The notes below the pieces were generated by a model. It was not told where the DNA came from, ran no database searches, and was given only the letters and a program-made list of their open reading frames with translations. DNA of 64,000 nucleotides from Membranipora membranacea (taxonomy: Eukaryota; Bryozoa; Gymnolaemata; Cheilostomatida; Membraniporidae): NCBI GenBank assembly GCA_914767715.1, contig OU612073.1:806001-870000 (forward strand), in the 5' to 3' direction. Shown here piece after piece: positions 23,043-36,900 of this stretch. How positions within the stretch are numbered: the first letter of the stretch is position 1; each line of letters starts with the position of its first letter. Both the position numbers and the translations under genes were made by a program.

Positions 23043-26000
23043 ATGGCACAGACATTCTACTATGAGGCTGAAGATGAGACAGAGAGTCTGATTGAGACGA
23101 GTGATCAAGTGCCTCTCCTGCTCACAGACAGAGACTTAGCTAAGATACACATAGCTGCGTCCACTCATAGTCTTATAGAGATGGCTAACGCTGTGTCCTC
23201 TATAGACAGTCTCATGGACCTACTACAAACCAGGATACAGGTGAGTGTTCTAGCAGAGAGGCCATATGAAATTATTACCTTTAGTCAGCCGAAATAGAAT
23301 TATCTTAGACAGTAGCAGAAAAGTAGCAATATATTAGATTATGATGCTTTCACTGAATTCTCGTCTTTGTAATTTTTGTGTGACCATGCTGAGACCATCT
23401 TCGATAAGGTGGTGTGTAATCTCTACTGCTGATCACAACAGAAAACGTTCAGATCATTTTTTATGAAAGCTTGTGTTGCCATGTCGTTTTTACAAGCATA
23501 GCGTGATAAGTAGCACCCTCTATTGATGTGCTTTCGATGTGTTGATCTTTCAATACAGCAAAGTTAATCATTTTTTAGAATCGTGCTAAGTTGGCAGAGA
23601 GAGAAGGCTCAACTATCGAAGTAAAGAAAAGTAGGTAGCATCTAACATGACATGGGGTCCTTTAATTTAAAACTGCCTCAATGATCCCTTTCTTAATCAC
23701 AAACTTGTTGATGGAAATGTAAACATTCTGAAGTAAATGATTTGTGATTAAATTTGTCTAATTTAAAGACCGAATGGTAAAATGATAGTAATCGTTCGCT
23801 TATAAAGCTCATTTCAGTTGAAAGCCCCCTCTGAGTTGTTTCTCAAAGCGATGTTTTAGATATGAAGAACACTCTTATGGGATGTGTGTATGTAGTCATT
23901 TTTGTCTTCTTATTGGCTTATTTCTGGAGAGTAATGCTCAATGGAGGGTGAGACAATTATCTCTTGATAGACTTTGCTGTTTTGTCAGAGAAGGTTATCT
24001 CCCGTGTCAATATAACATAATTTGTGAGGTTTAAGTCTGGCCTACATGACTGTCAGTCCATAGCAATTAACAGACGCTGATATCTTATTGTCTCACATTC
24101 TCTGATTCTATATATTTCTATTCTTCCAGCTGAAACAAAGTCAAAGATAGGCTCTCTGCCAATCAGAAAAGGTATGTGTTTAATTGATTCATACCCTTCG
24201 ACAAAGTAACCATATGTATATAGGAAAGTTTGGTTAATTCGAAATAATTATTATCAAATGTTGCTTTGTTCAAATTCAGTTAACAGCAAATACCATGTTC
24301 AACTCTATATTGTCTCCTAGGCTATGGGGAGAAGGTGGATGGCCATGTATTTTCCTGATGGGCATGAGATGTTATATCTTATATTGATATACGGCCTCTT
24401 CTACTGTCAGCAGGAGTATGCAAGGTGCAGTGCTGTGTACACTTTGCTCTTTGCTATAGTGTCCTCTGCATCTCCCTGAATTGGGATCTCTTAACATACT
24501 TTTGGGAGGACTTACTGGATGGATATTATTGTGTGGCTGATCTTGTTGTCATGTATTATCTTTTTTTTTGTACAAACAGTTAGAACAGCTACAGAGAAGC
24601 CCAAACAGGACTATACTTGTGACACATGTGGGTATATGACAGCTAGGAGAGGGGATTATAATAAACATATACTGATACACTCGGGGATCAAACCTTACCA
24701 TTGTACTCTGTGTAACTATAAGACTACTGAGAAGTGTCGACTCAACCGTCACATGGAGTCTAAACTACATACAGGAGAAGCCAGGGTAAACCTTCAATCA
24801 TTTTAAAGACTACCCAAAGACCAACGCATGTTATAGTCAGTTACGTGTGATAAAGCTGTTTTTGCTATGCCAATTTGACAAAACAGCCTGACTATAACAT
24901 GCACTGGTCTTTGGATCATTTGAAGTATTTGTTTATAGATACATCCATCTTTTATTGTTTTGAGAAGTATCTTCTTATTGGTTCCTTGAAAACAACCACA
25001 CACAGTCCAATATGTACAAATTTTCCTCAAACCAATTAAACTCTCACTGGAAAAAATATGCTTGATGAATTAACTATTCCTTACAGACTTAAAACATTGT
25101 TTTGAATGTGCAAGTTCAATTATTCACTCTTAGAAAAATGTTGCTTACATCGGAGTCGTTTCCTCTCACCGATATAAATTCATGACTGCAGTTATACTAT
25201 TTGTTCACTCGCTATACCTCACACTCACTGTGAAATGTGTGGCAGGGAAAGAACTTAAACACCCTGCAAATGAAAATACCTGTATCCCTGTCTAAGTTAA
25301 CCATTTGGACTAAACAGAAGATGGTACAATGCAAGCTTCCTGTTAATTTAGTAACCCCATATTTTCCTTTACCTGATTCATATGTGATGTTATATTACAG
25401 GTGCCAAAAAAGAGGAAGTTAACAGGGAATGAAGGGATGATATTCACCTGCGATCAGTGTGATTATCAGACTACAGACTCTGCGGATATGTTAGCTCATA
25501 AATCTAACATGCACACCTCATATCAGCATATCGGTGAGTTATATATATATTTACATCTTGTTTGTTTCGCAGATCATTTTCCCTACAATTAATATAAACT
25601 TCAAACATAAACTTCACACCCTTAAGTATATAGAAAATGACCTGGGAAAAAGCACTCATATGCATTTTACATGAACAAGTGATTGTGAGATAGATTGGTA
25701 AGTGATGATAGCCGCATGACAAGGCCAAAGTTGTGATCGATGGTGGTCAAGACAAATGTGACATTTATTGTGGAATTCACTGTAATGAAGTCGTGGGGAT
25801 GAGTTCACTGTGCTCGTTTGGTAACAAATACTCTGACAGACTATGATATATCCAATATATTCCTGTTTGTTGTGTCAGGATATCTAAACTACTCATGCTT
25901 TGAGGCAGACCTTGGAATTGTAAATAATAGGCGGGAATTATCTATTTAGACTGTCAAAGGGAAGGTTGTCATAACTCTTTAAAAAAATGCACAAACAACA

Positions 26001-26382
26001 CCCCCACCCCCTTCTTTTTCCGAGAGGGAAGGGGTAAGTTTGAAATTTGTTCATCCAGTAATGTGAAGATTTTCTTACTAACTTGGCTTTATGTATTGCT
26101 GCTGACTCCTTGACCACTAGCTGGATAAGACAATAAAACTTACTTATATCTGTTTCAGTAACAACTGAAGGAGTAGATGGTAATGGTGGACAGGTTATAA
26201 CATTATATACAGTCGCCGATCCGTCGGCTCAGATACACTCCTCCTCCTCCTCCTCCTTGGCTGCTGAGATAATTCCGATAAATGAGCAGGATATGACTTC
26301 ACACGCCGATGGTGTAGTAGTCGCACAAGGGGAGACAACTCATATATCCTCTACCGATATCATCACAAGTGATCCTCCATGA
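23043..26382 (+). CDS. C2H2 zinc-finger protein with three fingers, 6 exons
   Basis: Probable nuclear DNA-binding protein of 284 aa. Exons 23043-23240, 23579-23630, 24130-24171, 24580-24785, 25401-25533 and 26159-26382, with matching phases and a total of 855 nt. The first 66 residues are acidic then helical with no domain I recognise. Finger 1 has CDTC and a C-x2-C-x12-H-x3-H plan. Finger 2 has CTLC with an unusual H-x5-H end, joined to finger 1 by a TGEKP-like linker (HSGIKPY). After an exon boundary comes a nuclear-localisation-like VPKKRKL, then finger 3 (CDQCDYQTTDSADMLAHKSNMH, in two parts: CDQC and an H-x4-H end). The C-terminus has a run of six serines and is acidic and Thr/Ser-rich, possibly an activation region. 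No KRAB, BTB or SCAN domain. Confidence 0.85.
24814..24914. repeat. Hairpin MITE in a zinc-finger intron
   Basis: Arms of 27 bases: CCAAAGACCAACGCATG continuing TTATAGTCAG (24814-24840), and CTGACTATAA continuing CATGCACTGGTCTTTGG (24888-24914). It begins 28 bases past the exon 4 donor. Confidence 0.85.
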
Positions 26383-26474
26383 TCAGTAACTACGAAGGAC
26401 TATCTCATCACAATAATACTTTACTATTTTTTATATAATCAAAATATATCCTACATAATATATTTTGACCAAAA

Positions 26475-26480
26475 AATAAA
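26475..26480 (+). terminator. Poly(A) signal of the zinc-finger gene
   Basis: AATAAA 92 bases downstream of the TGA at 26380-26382. Confidence 0.6.
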
Positions 26481-27934
26481 GCGAACCTGGAGAAGAGAAA
26501 CATGCTTCTTAGGTAGTGATGATGCCGTGAGCATATGAACCCTTGAGGTGATGTTATTCTAGCCTGTGAGTATCAATTATGAGAATCTATTTATAAATTG
26601 ACATAATACATAGTGTGTTTACACTGATGCATTATGCATATGATTCATTTTTGTAATACAAATACAATTCTGTTGTTCAGGCTCCATAAAAAATTATATT
26701 AATTAATATCTGGATTGGTATAACCGAGCAGTGAGTGACGCTCTTACTCATCTATGTATCTTTGCTTGGTTAGCAAGGTGGAAGATGCATTGTGACCAAA
26801 CAAACTAGGCAGTGAACCTTTGGTCCATCAGGGGCAGCTAAGCCAATGTGTATCAGCAATGCAGATTTTTTCCGATTTATTCTAATTTTGAGGCGACTTG
26901 ATCACATATGCTAGATAAAGGTTTGTTTTGCAGAAGGCTTGAGTGCTATGGGTCCCAGAGACCTGAACTCTGGTCTTTTTCAGTTTACTTCGACTAGCCA
27001 GTGCTTAAAACAAGACAAGCATCCATCTTTACCAACCATGTTGGCCTTTCATTTATGTACTACGGAGTTGTCCCCACTGTGTGTGTTCTAGAAACCTATT
27101 GAGAAAACCTTGTTATTATGGGTAAAATTTATCGACAGCAGGTAGCAATAGTAAAAATAACTGATTGGTGCTAATATTACTTGTGCTTTATGCGTCAATG
27201 TGAAGTGTTTGTTTTTGATTACCATCTGCTTATCATATCAGTTTAGAGTAGACAAGGAGCAGATGCCGCAGTGTCTGTCACTGTTTTAGTATACTGGAAT
27301 TTGAGAAATCACTTTTTTGGTAAAGGTTGCTGACTAATAATGTTATATTGAATGAATGTGAGACTCAGCTGCACACCGGTGAGCCTTTGCTATACAATAA
27401 AAGTTTTAATCATCTGATAGTGATATGCTCAGACTGCGAGGTATGTACAACTACAACATTCATTCATTTTATGACATAATAATATACATAATAATCATTA
27501 TAATCTATATATTCATGATAGTAAATTTTTCTATGGTTTTCCTTCAATCAAAGAGTACTCCATCCTTCAATCTCTCATCATCAGCCGACAACAAGCCAGC
27601 CCAATGGAGAGTGAGCCAAGCGGAATTAATGTTGAGAACTTGAAAAACATTAGATTAGATGGTTTAATCCCCTACCATCTGATGTGATACATATGTCAGA
27701 GTAGGGCTACACTAGCAAATGACACCATGCTGACATTTACAAAATACACAATATTTCATGACACAATATATTGAATTTGGTCGCTGAGTGAGAATCCTCC
27801 GAGTCTGCGATACCTGATTTAACTCATTGCTTTGATATGTAACACATATTGCCTTGTAGGATCTGATCTGAGACAGGGAATGGACTTAATAAGTAGTTAA
27901 CCCAAACAGATTTAAACTTACACCACCTAACAGA
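26481..27934. other. Intergenic / 5' region of the lectin receptor gene
   Basis: No coding exon was accepted. A short open stretch at 27545-27643 is bounded poorly and unrecognised; it may be non-coding 5' exon. The phrase TGAGTGCTATGGGTCCCA at about 26939 also occurs near 20342, hinting at a shared dispersed repeat. Confidence 0.35.
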
Positions 27935-30900
27935 ATGGGGTGTCTACAAATCTCTGTGATAACAATGGGATTAGCCATCAGCTTTGTGCATGGTAAGTTC
28001 TTAAACCCAGGAATATAACTACATAGAAACTCAATTCGCCATTTAAAAAGGCAAATCTAACATACCACAAATCCTTTCATCGAGGGTGTTTGGTGGACAT
28101 TCTAGGACTAGGTCTGGTGCACATTCTAGGACTAGGTTGCAGAAGTTTCGCTCTAGGCCTACTTTGCGCCCCAAGCTAATTTTGTTTTCAGTGTTGCTAA
28201 AAGTTCAGATTGCTAATCAAACAAAACATTGCATCGTACCGCTGTACCTGACGTAATAATTTCAATTCAAACATAAATCGCCCTGAATTTTTATTTTTAA
28301 AGCTGTTCATTCATCCAGATTGTTTTGAATATTCAGCGCACAACCTGAATGTGGCCTTTAATTTTATTGACTAGCTTGTCAATAAATAAATTCTTTAAAT
28401 TTCATCAAGGTGTGTAACGGCAGCTAAATATTGATGGTTGTTACAAACCAACAAAATCTTGAATGATCGTGTTGTGGTGCTTCATCTAGATACACTGAAT
28501 GGGTGAAAATTAGAGTTTGAATTGCACAACCTTGGCTAACTAGGCCAATAAGTAAAATCAAGTTATCCTGAAGCAACTTTTACCATTCTTGGCAAAGAAT
28601 TTGAAATAATACACCGAGCAGAACTCCCAGAGGCTAATGACGGAGATAGATGTTATATAATGTTAGGCTTTCCTCTCCATCAGGGGATCTTTGCCCAGTA
28701 AATATCAATTATCTGAGATGCTCGCTATACTTGTAATTAACTATCTAATTAATTACTAGACTTATATTTGTTTATAAACAATTATCTCCCATGCTGTGTA
28801 ATATCTTATGATATGCCCAATAACACTATCCATAGATCAACCTGATTAGATCAAATATCTCCTGTGCTACTTCTCACTTATTATAGCTCAAAGAACCGGC
28901 CATAAGTCAGAACTTATGTAGTGATAAGATTGAATACCAGTAGATCTTGCCGCCATGTTTTTTGTTGACTACTCACTTTGGTTTGTTCGAATTTCGAGAT
29001 CTGTTTTTTAAAACATATCTGATGAAATATTGGATTAAATTAGTCAGCATCAACCGAACAAGCTTTTAGTTTTAATTCGAAGACAATTTGTAATATAGTT
29101 CTCAAAATAAACAAAACAAGAATCAGTCAGGGTCAGTTTAGCATCATGATGAGTCATTTCTATGCAACAAAGACTGAGATTGTTTGTTAGCTTCCGGCCA
29201 TCATGTATTTCATTGTGAATGCATGTCTATAAACCACAGTGGTACATCACAGGGCTACAATACCTACTGACTGCATAGAGACACAAGCAATAATACAGGC
29301 ACTGATCCCAATAAAACAGGCACTGATCCCTGCTGTCGCTGTCTCATCATAGGCTATTCATGTAGCAAGAATATCTCACAGTGTATGCCGTATGGGTATA
29401 TACTTCCTCTGTGAATAGTTGTTCTGCCTTCCACAAAAAGAAAGATTTGCAAACCAGCTAAGTGCAAAACCATTGTATGATACATAAACAAAATACGAAA
29501 ATACTGATTGGGATTGTCATCTCGGCGGCACTATTCACTTTCTTGTATACGTATTTCTGACCGGTTTAATCTCATATGAAACGGAAGTTTAAGTACGAAG
29601 CGCAACTCCTCTAGTCGGTGTACAGGTCGATGGGCCATTCTCATGAGTATATGTATCAACAAGATAAGAATGAAAAGTAAAACATAAGTGTGACTGAGGG
29701 AGGAGGAGGGAGCACCTTGGTGTGTTGTCAGATAGCATCTTGAGATTTACCTGTGTGAGCTCAGGGCGTTTTTCATTTATGGCTCGTATTTTCTACCTGA
29801 AGTAGTTTTCACTACACCTGTCTAGTTATGAATTTGTTCATTGTGCATTGCAACACAATTACTGATCAAATAAAGGTTGAATAGGATTATAAATATTCTG
29901 AATAGAGATTTCATAATTTAGAGATGCAGAGAATTATTATTATCCATTTGCTGAGTCAACATAGAAGCTTGGGCTGATGCCTTATAGAGACAATGAAATT
30001 AATTCAATAAACACGTATGGCTGAGAGATAAGGTGAAATATGATGACAGATTTTTGAAGCTTCATTAATTTTTTATATACATTTATGACAAACATTGGCT
30101 CAGGTTTCATCATTTTTCATGTAATCGACTGAGGGGTAGTTATATAAAGTAGGCCTATGTCATGGGATTTACACGGCTTTCTTATGGATGTCTCAATGTC
30201 TAGTTTAGGACCTGTCAACAATTTGATCCTTCATATCATATTTGGTGTAATGATCTGGGATTTGTATAAACAAGCCTGCTGTAGGTACCATGGACTACCT
30301 ATCTTATTTTTATTGTAATCAGTGGACATGCCAGGATTCAGTACATTAGGCCAGCTATTTTCGAACCTGCGGTAGTTCTGACCCATACCTGGTTAGTCTG
30401 GGACTCAGGTCGGCGGTAATCCGCTATACTCAATGTGTTGTACATGTTCTTGGTTTTGGCCTGATGCTAAGCTCAACCAGTGTCGAACTCAAGCCACTGC
30501 AAAAAGTTAATGGTTGGTAGCGTTAGGTAAAGTGGGATAAGATATTTTTGGCAGCATACTTTTGGTTTTATTATTAGTAAGAATAACACAAATAGCCTTA
30601 GTGACACTCAGCTGAGCTGCCGATATTCAGACAGCTGCCTTTAGACATGGTGCTGCCAGCGATGACTGGGTATTAGGTAGTAGTAGGAGTCAGATTATGA
30701 TCTGTATTTTTATATCAGTATGTCCACTTGCCGCTGATCACAGGAAACTGCTGCTGCTGATCAGTATTATATCTACTGTCCTATTTGAAGCTGCTTAGTA
30801 ACATCGCTATCTGCTCCAAACAAAGCTTGATTTGGTGTATGGGAAGATAGGCCTACAGCCAGAACATCAGGTTATCTTACAAGCATATTGTATTATGGTC

Positions 30901-33900
30901 ACAGTCCAATACGTCAGTCAATTTTAATTCTGTTGAAGAAAAGAAAGTTAGGCCTATGTTTCTTTTGTCATAAATGTTCATATTTTGTCATCCACTATGG
31001 TATTTTCTTCAAATAACCCTGGTTGCAGTATTACAGCCAAGAGTTTATTTCTACGAATTATTTACGATGAACATTCACTAAATTAGCTACGAGAGCGCTC
31101 TGCCAAAGTGCCACTGCACTGATATAGAGTTAAATATTACATGATTCAACTCTTGGAAGGTGAAACTCGTCTCTAAAATTGAAAGTGACATCAAGAATCT
31201 TGCCATCAAGCCTAATGATTTCAGACTTTTAGCTAAATAACATTATAATAGGCTGTAAATGAATAAAGACATATACAACCTCTACTGCACACATTAGTTA
31301 TAGCAGTGTACCATAGTAATGCTTATCTCTACCAATGCTGTTGGGCATGCTGATGAAATTTGGCATGAAGCTATTCTCTCACAATAAAAATAAACATCTG
31401 AAAAGCTGAAATTACTTTTTTATTTTCTTACAAAACAATGCGACTTTGATCATTGACATAGAATGTATCTGTTAGCAGAAAGATCAGTTTTTAATTGCTG
31501 AGTTTTTGAGGCAGACTGAGGAACCAACACACAATCCAGGGACTGTGTCTTGAGTAATTACCATCAATGAATCAACTAGCATCCTATAATCCATCTGCTA
31601 TACGAAGCCTCTGTAAATAGACTCCCCCCCTGTTATGTCGGACTTTGTTTGGGTCAAAGGCTATGCTTACTTCTGAGAGACTCCCTCTGACCACTGAAAC
31701 TCCGCTGCTGTGTGTTTTTCTAATCAGAAAATGGTTATACCTTCATTTGACAGGCGGTTTGTTTGATAAAGAAGACCCGTTCCGTTATGCATACGGATGT
31801 CTGAACAAAAAGGGATCTATGGAGGTCTCATGTAACCAGAATGAGCTGATGACAGTACATTCTGTACTCTACGGAGGACAACCGGAAGGGTGTAACTCTG
31901 AAATCAGCAAAGATAACGACTGTCTACAGTTCAGGTAGGGCTGTGCTCAGTGTATTTGGTTCTGTTGAGAAATAACCAGCTTTCAAGGTGCATCATCGTT
32001 TTGAATCAGCCTTGATGCCAGTGATGCACATATAACAAGCTAGAATAGATCTGAACCAGCAATAGCTAGCCTCGCCGTTCTGATCGAAATATTTTATGTC
32101 TTATCAATATATCAGACCATAGACAAAAACTAGTCCTCACCCTCCGGAACACTCAGATACTGCACCCAGTAAAAAACAATCCTGATATCCAAACAGCGGC
32201 CTGGCCGGTACGGCAACATAAGAAACATACTGTAAAACAGTTACTGATGAACTTGGTGATGATGAGAATAGGACGAGGCTAGACCATAGATCATCTGCCT
32301 TTGACCCCTGTTTTTAACCAATATCCAAGTTTTGGAGACCTGTTAGTCTTCCTACGATCTAACTATTTATCCAATCTAACCAATCACGGTACAGTAATTA
32401 TTCTCTACAGTAAAACAGTGACAGGGAAAACGAAGCCTCTATGTGATGGTAAGCAGAGCTGTTCTGTGCCGATAGTCCCGACCACAGAACTTAGTATAGA
32501 TGAGGTGATCAGTACTAAGAATAACTGTCCTATAGATGGAGAACTGGTCAAACAAGTCTTCGTCAACTACATGCTCATCAAGTATGAGTGTCAGGGTAAG
32601 TGCATAGGTAGATAGATCTAGTTTTCCTGATTCCAGTTTGCTCTAGCCTTGTCACGCAGGCACGGGTTTTGGTTTCGGTTAATCTTGGTCTAGGTAGATA
32701 GGGAAACTTTGGTTGTGAACTGGTCGAGTTTTTCTTGTGCGTTGAGGCTGCTTTCAAAGACAAGGATTTTATGGTTAGATGAATATTATTCTGCCCGAGT
32801 CTCCCTTAGATGAATGGTAGGCTAATGGGGGGGGGGGTGGGGGGAGGGTCAGTACGTGTCCTCTTTTTGCATCTGCTTTTTGTGCCAATGTAAACATTAT
32901 CTCTCGCTGATTAGCAGCGACTACGCGAAAAGTGTGTGACAAACATCTGCCTGAATACTTAGAGCTGTAACATATAAAAACTCAAAAAGTTCTTGACCCT
33001 GCGTTAGTTGTGACTATCAAGCTTAAATTTGATCTGTATTTTATTGATTAAATTAAATTGAAGAAATAACTGGAAGGAATAATCCCTTCTTGGCATGCAA
33101 TAAAATAAATCACAATAAACAAGCTGTTTGTTGGCATAATAATGACAAGAAAATAAAGCTATGCTCAACATGTTAACATTTTCACACCACTTAGTACAAT
33201 GTGTTATGTGCAATGTGTATTTCTACATACAAATAATTCGATGTAAATGATTTCTCTAAATTGTTTATGGACATGAAATTCTTTGTTAGAAGTGTCTTGG
33301 GACATCATAGACTTCAGTTCTATCTTTAGACGCTCTTTGCAGAATGCTGGCCAGTTTTATTCATATATAGATCAGTTAATTGTGTTGGACAGTTGGGCAG
33401 TTTTGACAACTGAGTGGAGGGGCGTAGCCTCTATAATTCATCAAGCCTACTTTCCATGATCTTATGATTCAAGGCCATATGATGTTGTGTGAAACAGAAA
33501 TTGCACCAATAAAACAACTTCCTCATAATAGAATAAGATGACTGATGTGTTTTGGGTAGTCCTACCGTATCCCACTCCAGTCCATATAAATGATTATGTG
33601 GAACACCAACCTGGTAACAATCATCATAATATGTATCACAGAGTGAGGATGTATCCTTACTCTGTGCCTGTGATATTCTTATGGAACAGATTAGATGGTT
33701 GATAAGGCAGCATGGCATCTGACATAAATTAACAATTGTGCTGCCAAGCAGGAACAAACTAACACTTGTATGAGTGTATTCATTTTGACTTCTTCCAGCG
33801 ACCCGTCCCCTACCCACAGCATGACCGCCCTGTGGCGGAGCGGTCTCGGCTCTTATCGTTTTACAGGACATTGATTTCTGCCTCTCGATGTCCTTAGGGG

Positions 33901-36900
33901 TTTTAATATCTGGGAAAATTATGATCTGTAAATTGACATGCTGACTTACATAGTGTCATCATTGATAAAATCTTATTAACTGTGATCATCAATTAGTATC
34001 GAGCGGCTGATCTAATAGCTATAACTCATGAGAATACACAGCACCGCAGACTTAACTCATGTGTGCTGCCTCTCCCTTTTAGTCAATTATCCTCATCTTC
34101 ATAATTTTAAGATGGAAATAATTCAGCAGTAAACATGTTTCCATTTATATCCATGTTAATTTTCTGACTGTTTTGGATCATTCCAGTTTTAACGCTTTCT
34201 TGGTACTAAACTAGACCAAGTTTGGTCCATTCCAATTTGCTCCCGACCAACTGGTCATGCGGCGTGACCAGTTGAAGGGAGCAACTGGAATGCAGGCAAT
34301 TGGATTAAACTTGATCTAGTACTATACCGACTCCCTATCCTAATCTTGGACATTTATTAACGCCAACAACAACAACCAATTTGCCATCCATACCATAATG
34401 CCTCACAGCTATTTATTTGGCGATGTGTCTTTACTAGATCAATGATTTCCTCACTTCCCTCTCGGGCTGATATTGGAGTTATTATTGAGAGAAAAGCTTG
34501 AGATGTAGCAGCTGATACTATATTGACTCGGTGTATCATGATCAGATCGGTCTGTGTTTTAGTCGTCGTAGGGTCATATAAGTCATATCAGTGGCAGCAA
34601 TCAACAATATTAACAAACTAAGATTATAGCACAAGCTGCCGCACTCTGATGATAGATTGATTACATGTGATCGCATAGCTGTCAGTACATAAGTGGTTAA
34701 GTTGTGCGTGGTTTACATAGCACTCACGTTCCTATGGGTTCTGTGTGACACTCATAGTGAAATTTGAATGGTTGTAATGGACAGGCTAGCACTCTGATGT
34801 CATGACAGCAAGGCATGGTGATTAATTATTAATTTACTTAGCATGTATGGATGGGTGCTTGACGCAGATCAAACAGCTAGGATCAGGATCAGATCAGGGA
34901 ATCAAAAAATAATTGTTGGACTTTTCTAAACAAACTATACCAGGTCAGCCAACTTGAAGATTGACAGTCAGTTCCTAACTTACATCCAAACTTACATCCA
35001 AATTCACAGACCAAATTTGGTCTGAGTTTTAAGACTTCAGCTAGACCGATCACTAGCATCCCGGTACACTTGTAGATGCTGCAATGTTTTGCAGCTTTGC
35101 TCAATGCGGTAACGCAGTGTGTTCGTAAAATAAATATTGATCATAAATACGCTGCTAGGAATGAGCCAAACTCACAAGGAAATTGTAAAGTGACTGTAAT
35201 GTGCAACGTTCTTCTCGGCCTATTGGCTAAGATCAAAGTGTCATTGCCAATGGGTGATTAGTACCTATTTTCAGTTTTTTAGCAGCATCTATAGCCTCAC
35301 CTCTAGGATGCATTTAGGGGCAGCCCAACCTCTGTTTTGTTATAAACAGGGCAACATACAACGTTGTAACAAGGGTAACCTGGGCAGCAAATTTTAATTT
35401 GAGATCCACTGACTGATTATTCATATTATTCAGTGGGTATCTTGACCATGAGATTGAATATTTATGCTGGTTTGATGATAATTTGATGCTCGGTGGTCAT
35501 TTAGCTGATAAATCCTAAAAATAGAATATATTTGCTTGTTTTGGACTCAGACTTGAATATTCTGATCATAAGTTAGAGTCAACAATCCCAGATTCTATTC
35601 ATGATAGTACACATCTCGACCACAGAGAATTCATATATTACACATATTGGTTGGCACCAACGGAAGCTAGACTTTTTATCGTTTATCTTGGAGAAGAATC
35701 CTCACTGTCCAAATAGTGAACATTTACAGTGGGTAGAATTTTGGTGATGAAAATTCATTGTAAATTTGGTTCAAGAAAATGAATGAATTTGCTTTAGTCA
35801 ACGAACTGAGAGGATTATATGGTCAAAACATAAGTTATATTGGAATGTTACATTAGCTACATCAACTGCATGAAAATGCTGACATTTATCAACACACTAG
35901 AGTGAGAGACAAAGGCACCTATTAGCATCAGCGAATCCTGGCCCTCACCCCGTTGACCCTCTATAGGCTGGACACACTGTCCTTATTTAGTCTGCACACA
36001 GTATTACAAAATAAATGAATCTGTACGACTAGGCTTTTGTGCTTTACAATGACTAATCAGGTGGAATATTTCACCAAATTATTACCGAAAACTGATATTC
36101 CTGCTATGTCTCAAAGCAGTTGTCTACACATGGGTATAAGTAAGACAACTCCTGTAATGCTCTATATATAACCTTATGACGTTTTTTGTTTCAGCTTTTA
36201 TATTCTGTAATGAGATAAAGCCGACACAGGTTCCAAGGATAACAGTAGTTACAGAAGGTTATCCTAATCACACCATCACTAATCCGAGCTGCGACTGTCA
36301 GTTCACTAGTGGGCAGGACGGGGTCTATGTACAGGCACTCACATCATGTAATGTAAGTATTGTAATACGCCTACTTACCTTGGTTTACTCATACTAACAT
36401 TTGGAAATCAAATATTATTGCTATCCTTTATTTCAAGATAGACTTAATTCGGGGCTACATGTATTAAGACTTACACATTGGTTCATCAACATTGCGATGA
36501 TATTATCATTGTACATACTTTTATAATGTTCACTTATCTGGGGTGTGTGTGCGTACTTTGGAAACATATTCCCGCAAAGAAATATTGTGTCGGAATATGA
36601 TATGCACATGAAGATATGCACAGAGCTCTTGTACTGTTGCAAGGTGTTTTCAAATGTCAATGTCCCATATCATTCTGAGCAGAGGTGTCGGTACACTTCT
36701 GCAATGCATGCAGCGATGTAGGACAGTATAATGGTTCGAGCGTCTTTTCGCCTGTTGCCTTAATAACATACAAGTTATCAAAATAATATATCAGAAACTG
36801 CACCATAACCTTCAGACAATCAATACACCTCAGGTATTGTTTTGCGCCCAGGTGACACAGAAATTATCTCTTGATATTCAGGGATGTAACTCGCACCCAG

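Noticed and set aside
27425-27643. Plus-strand open frame of 72 codons upstream of the lectin receptor
   Set aside because: The first half is Ile/Tyr-rich AT sequence and the second half has no clean acceptor. No family recognised.
33431-33871. Minus-strand open frame of 146 codons
   Set aside because: Long for AT-rich DNA, but it lies in an intron of the lectin receptor gene, has no recognisable domain, splice plan or promoter. Possibly an old repeat.
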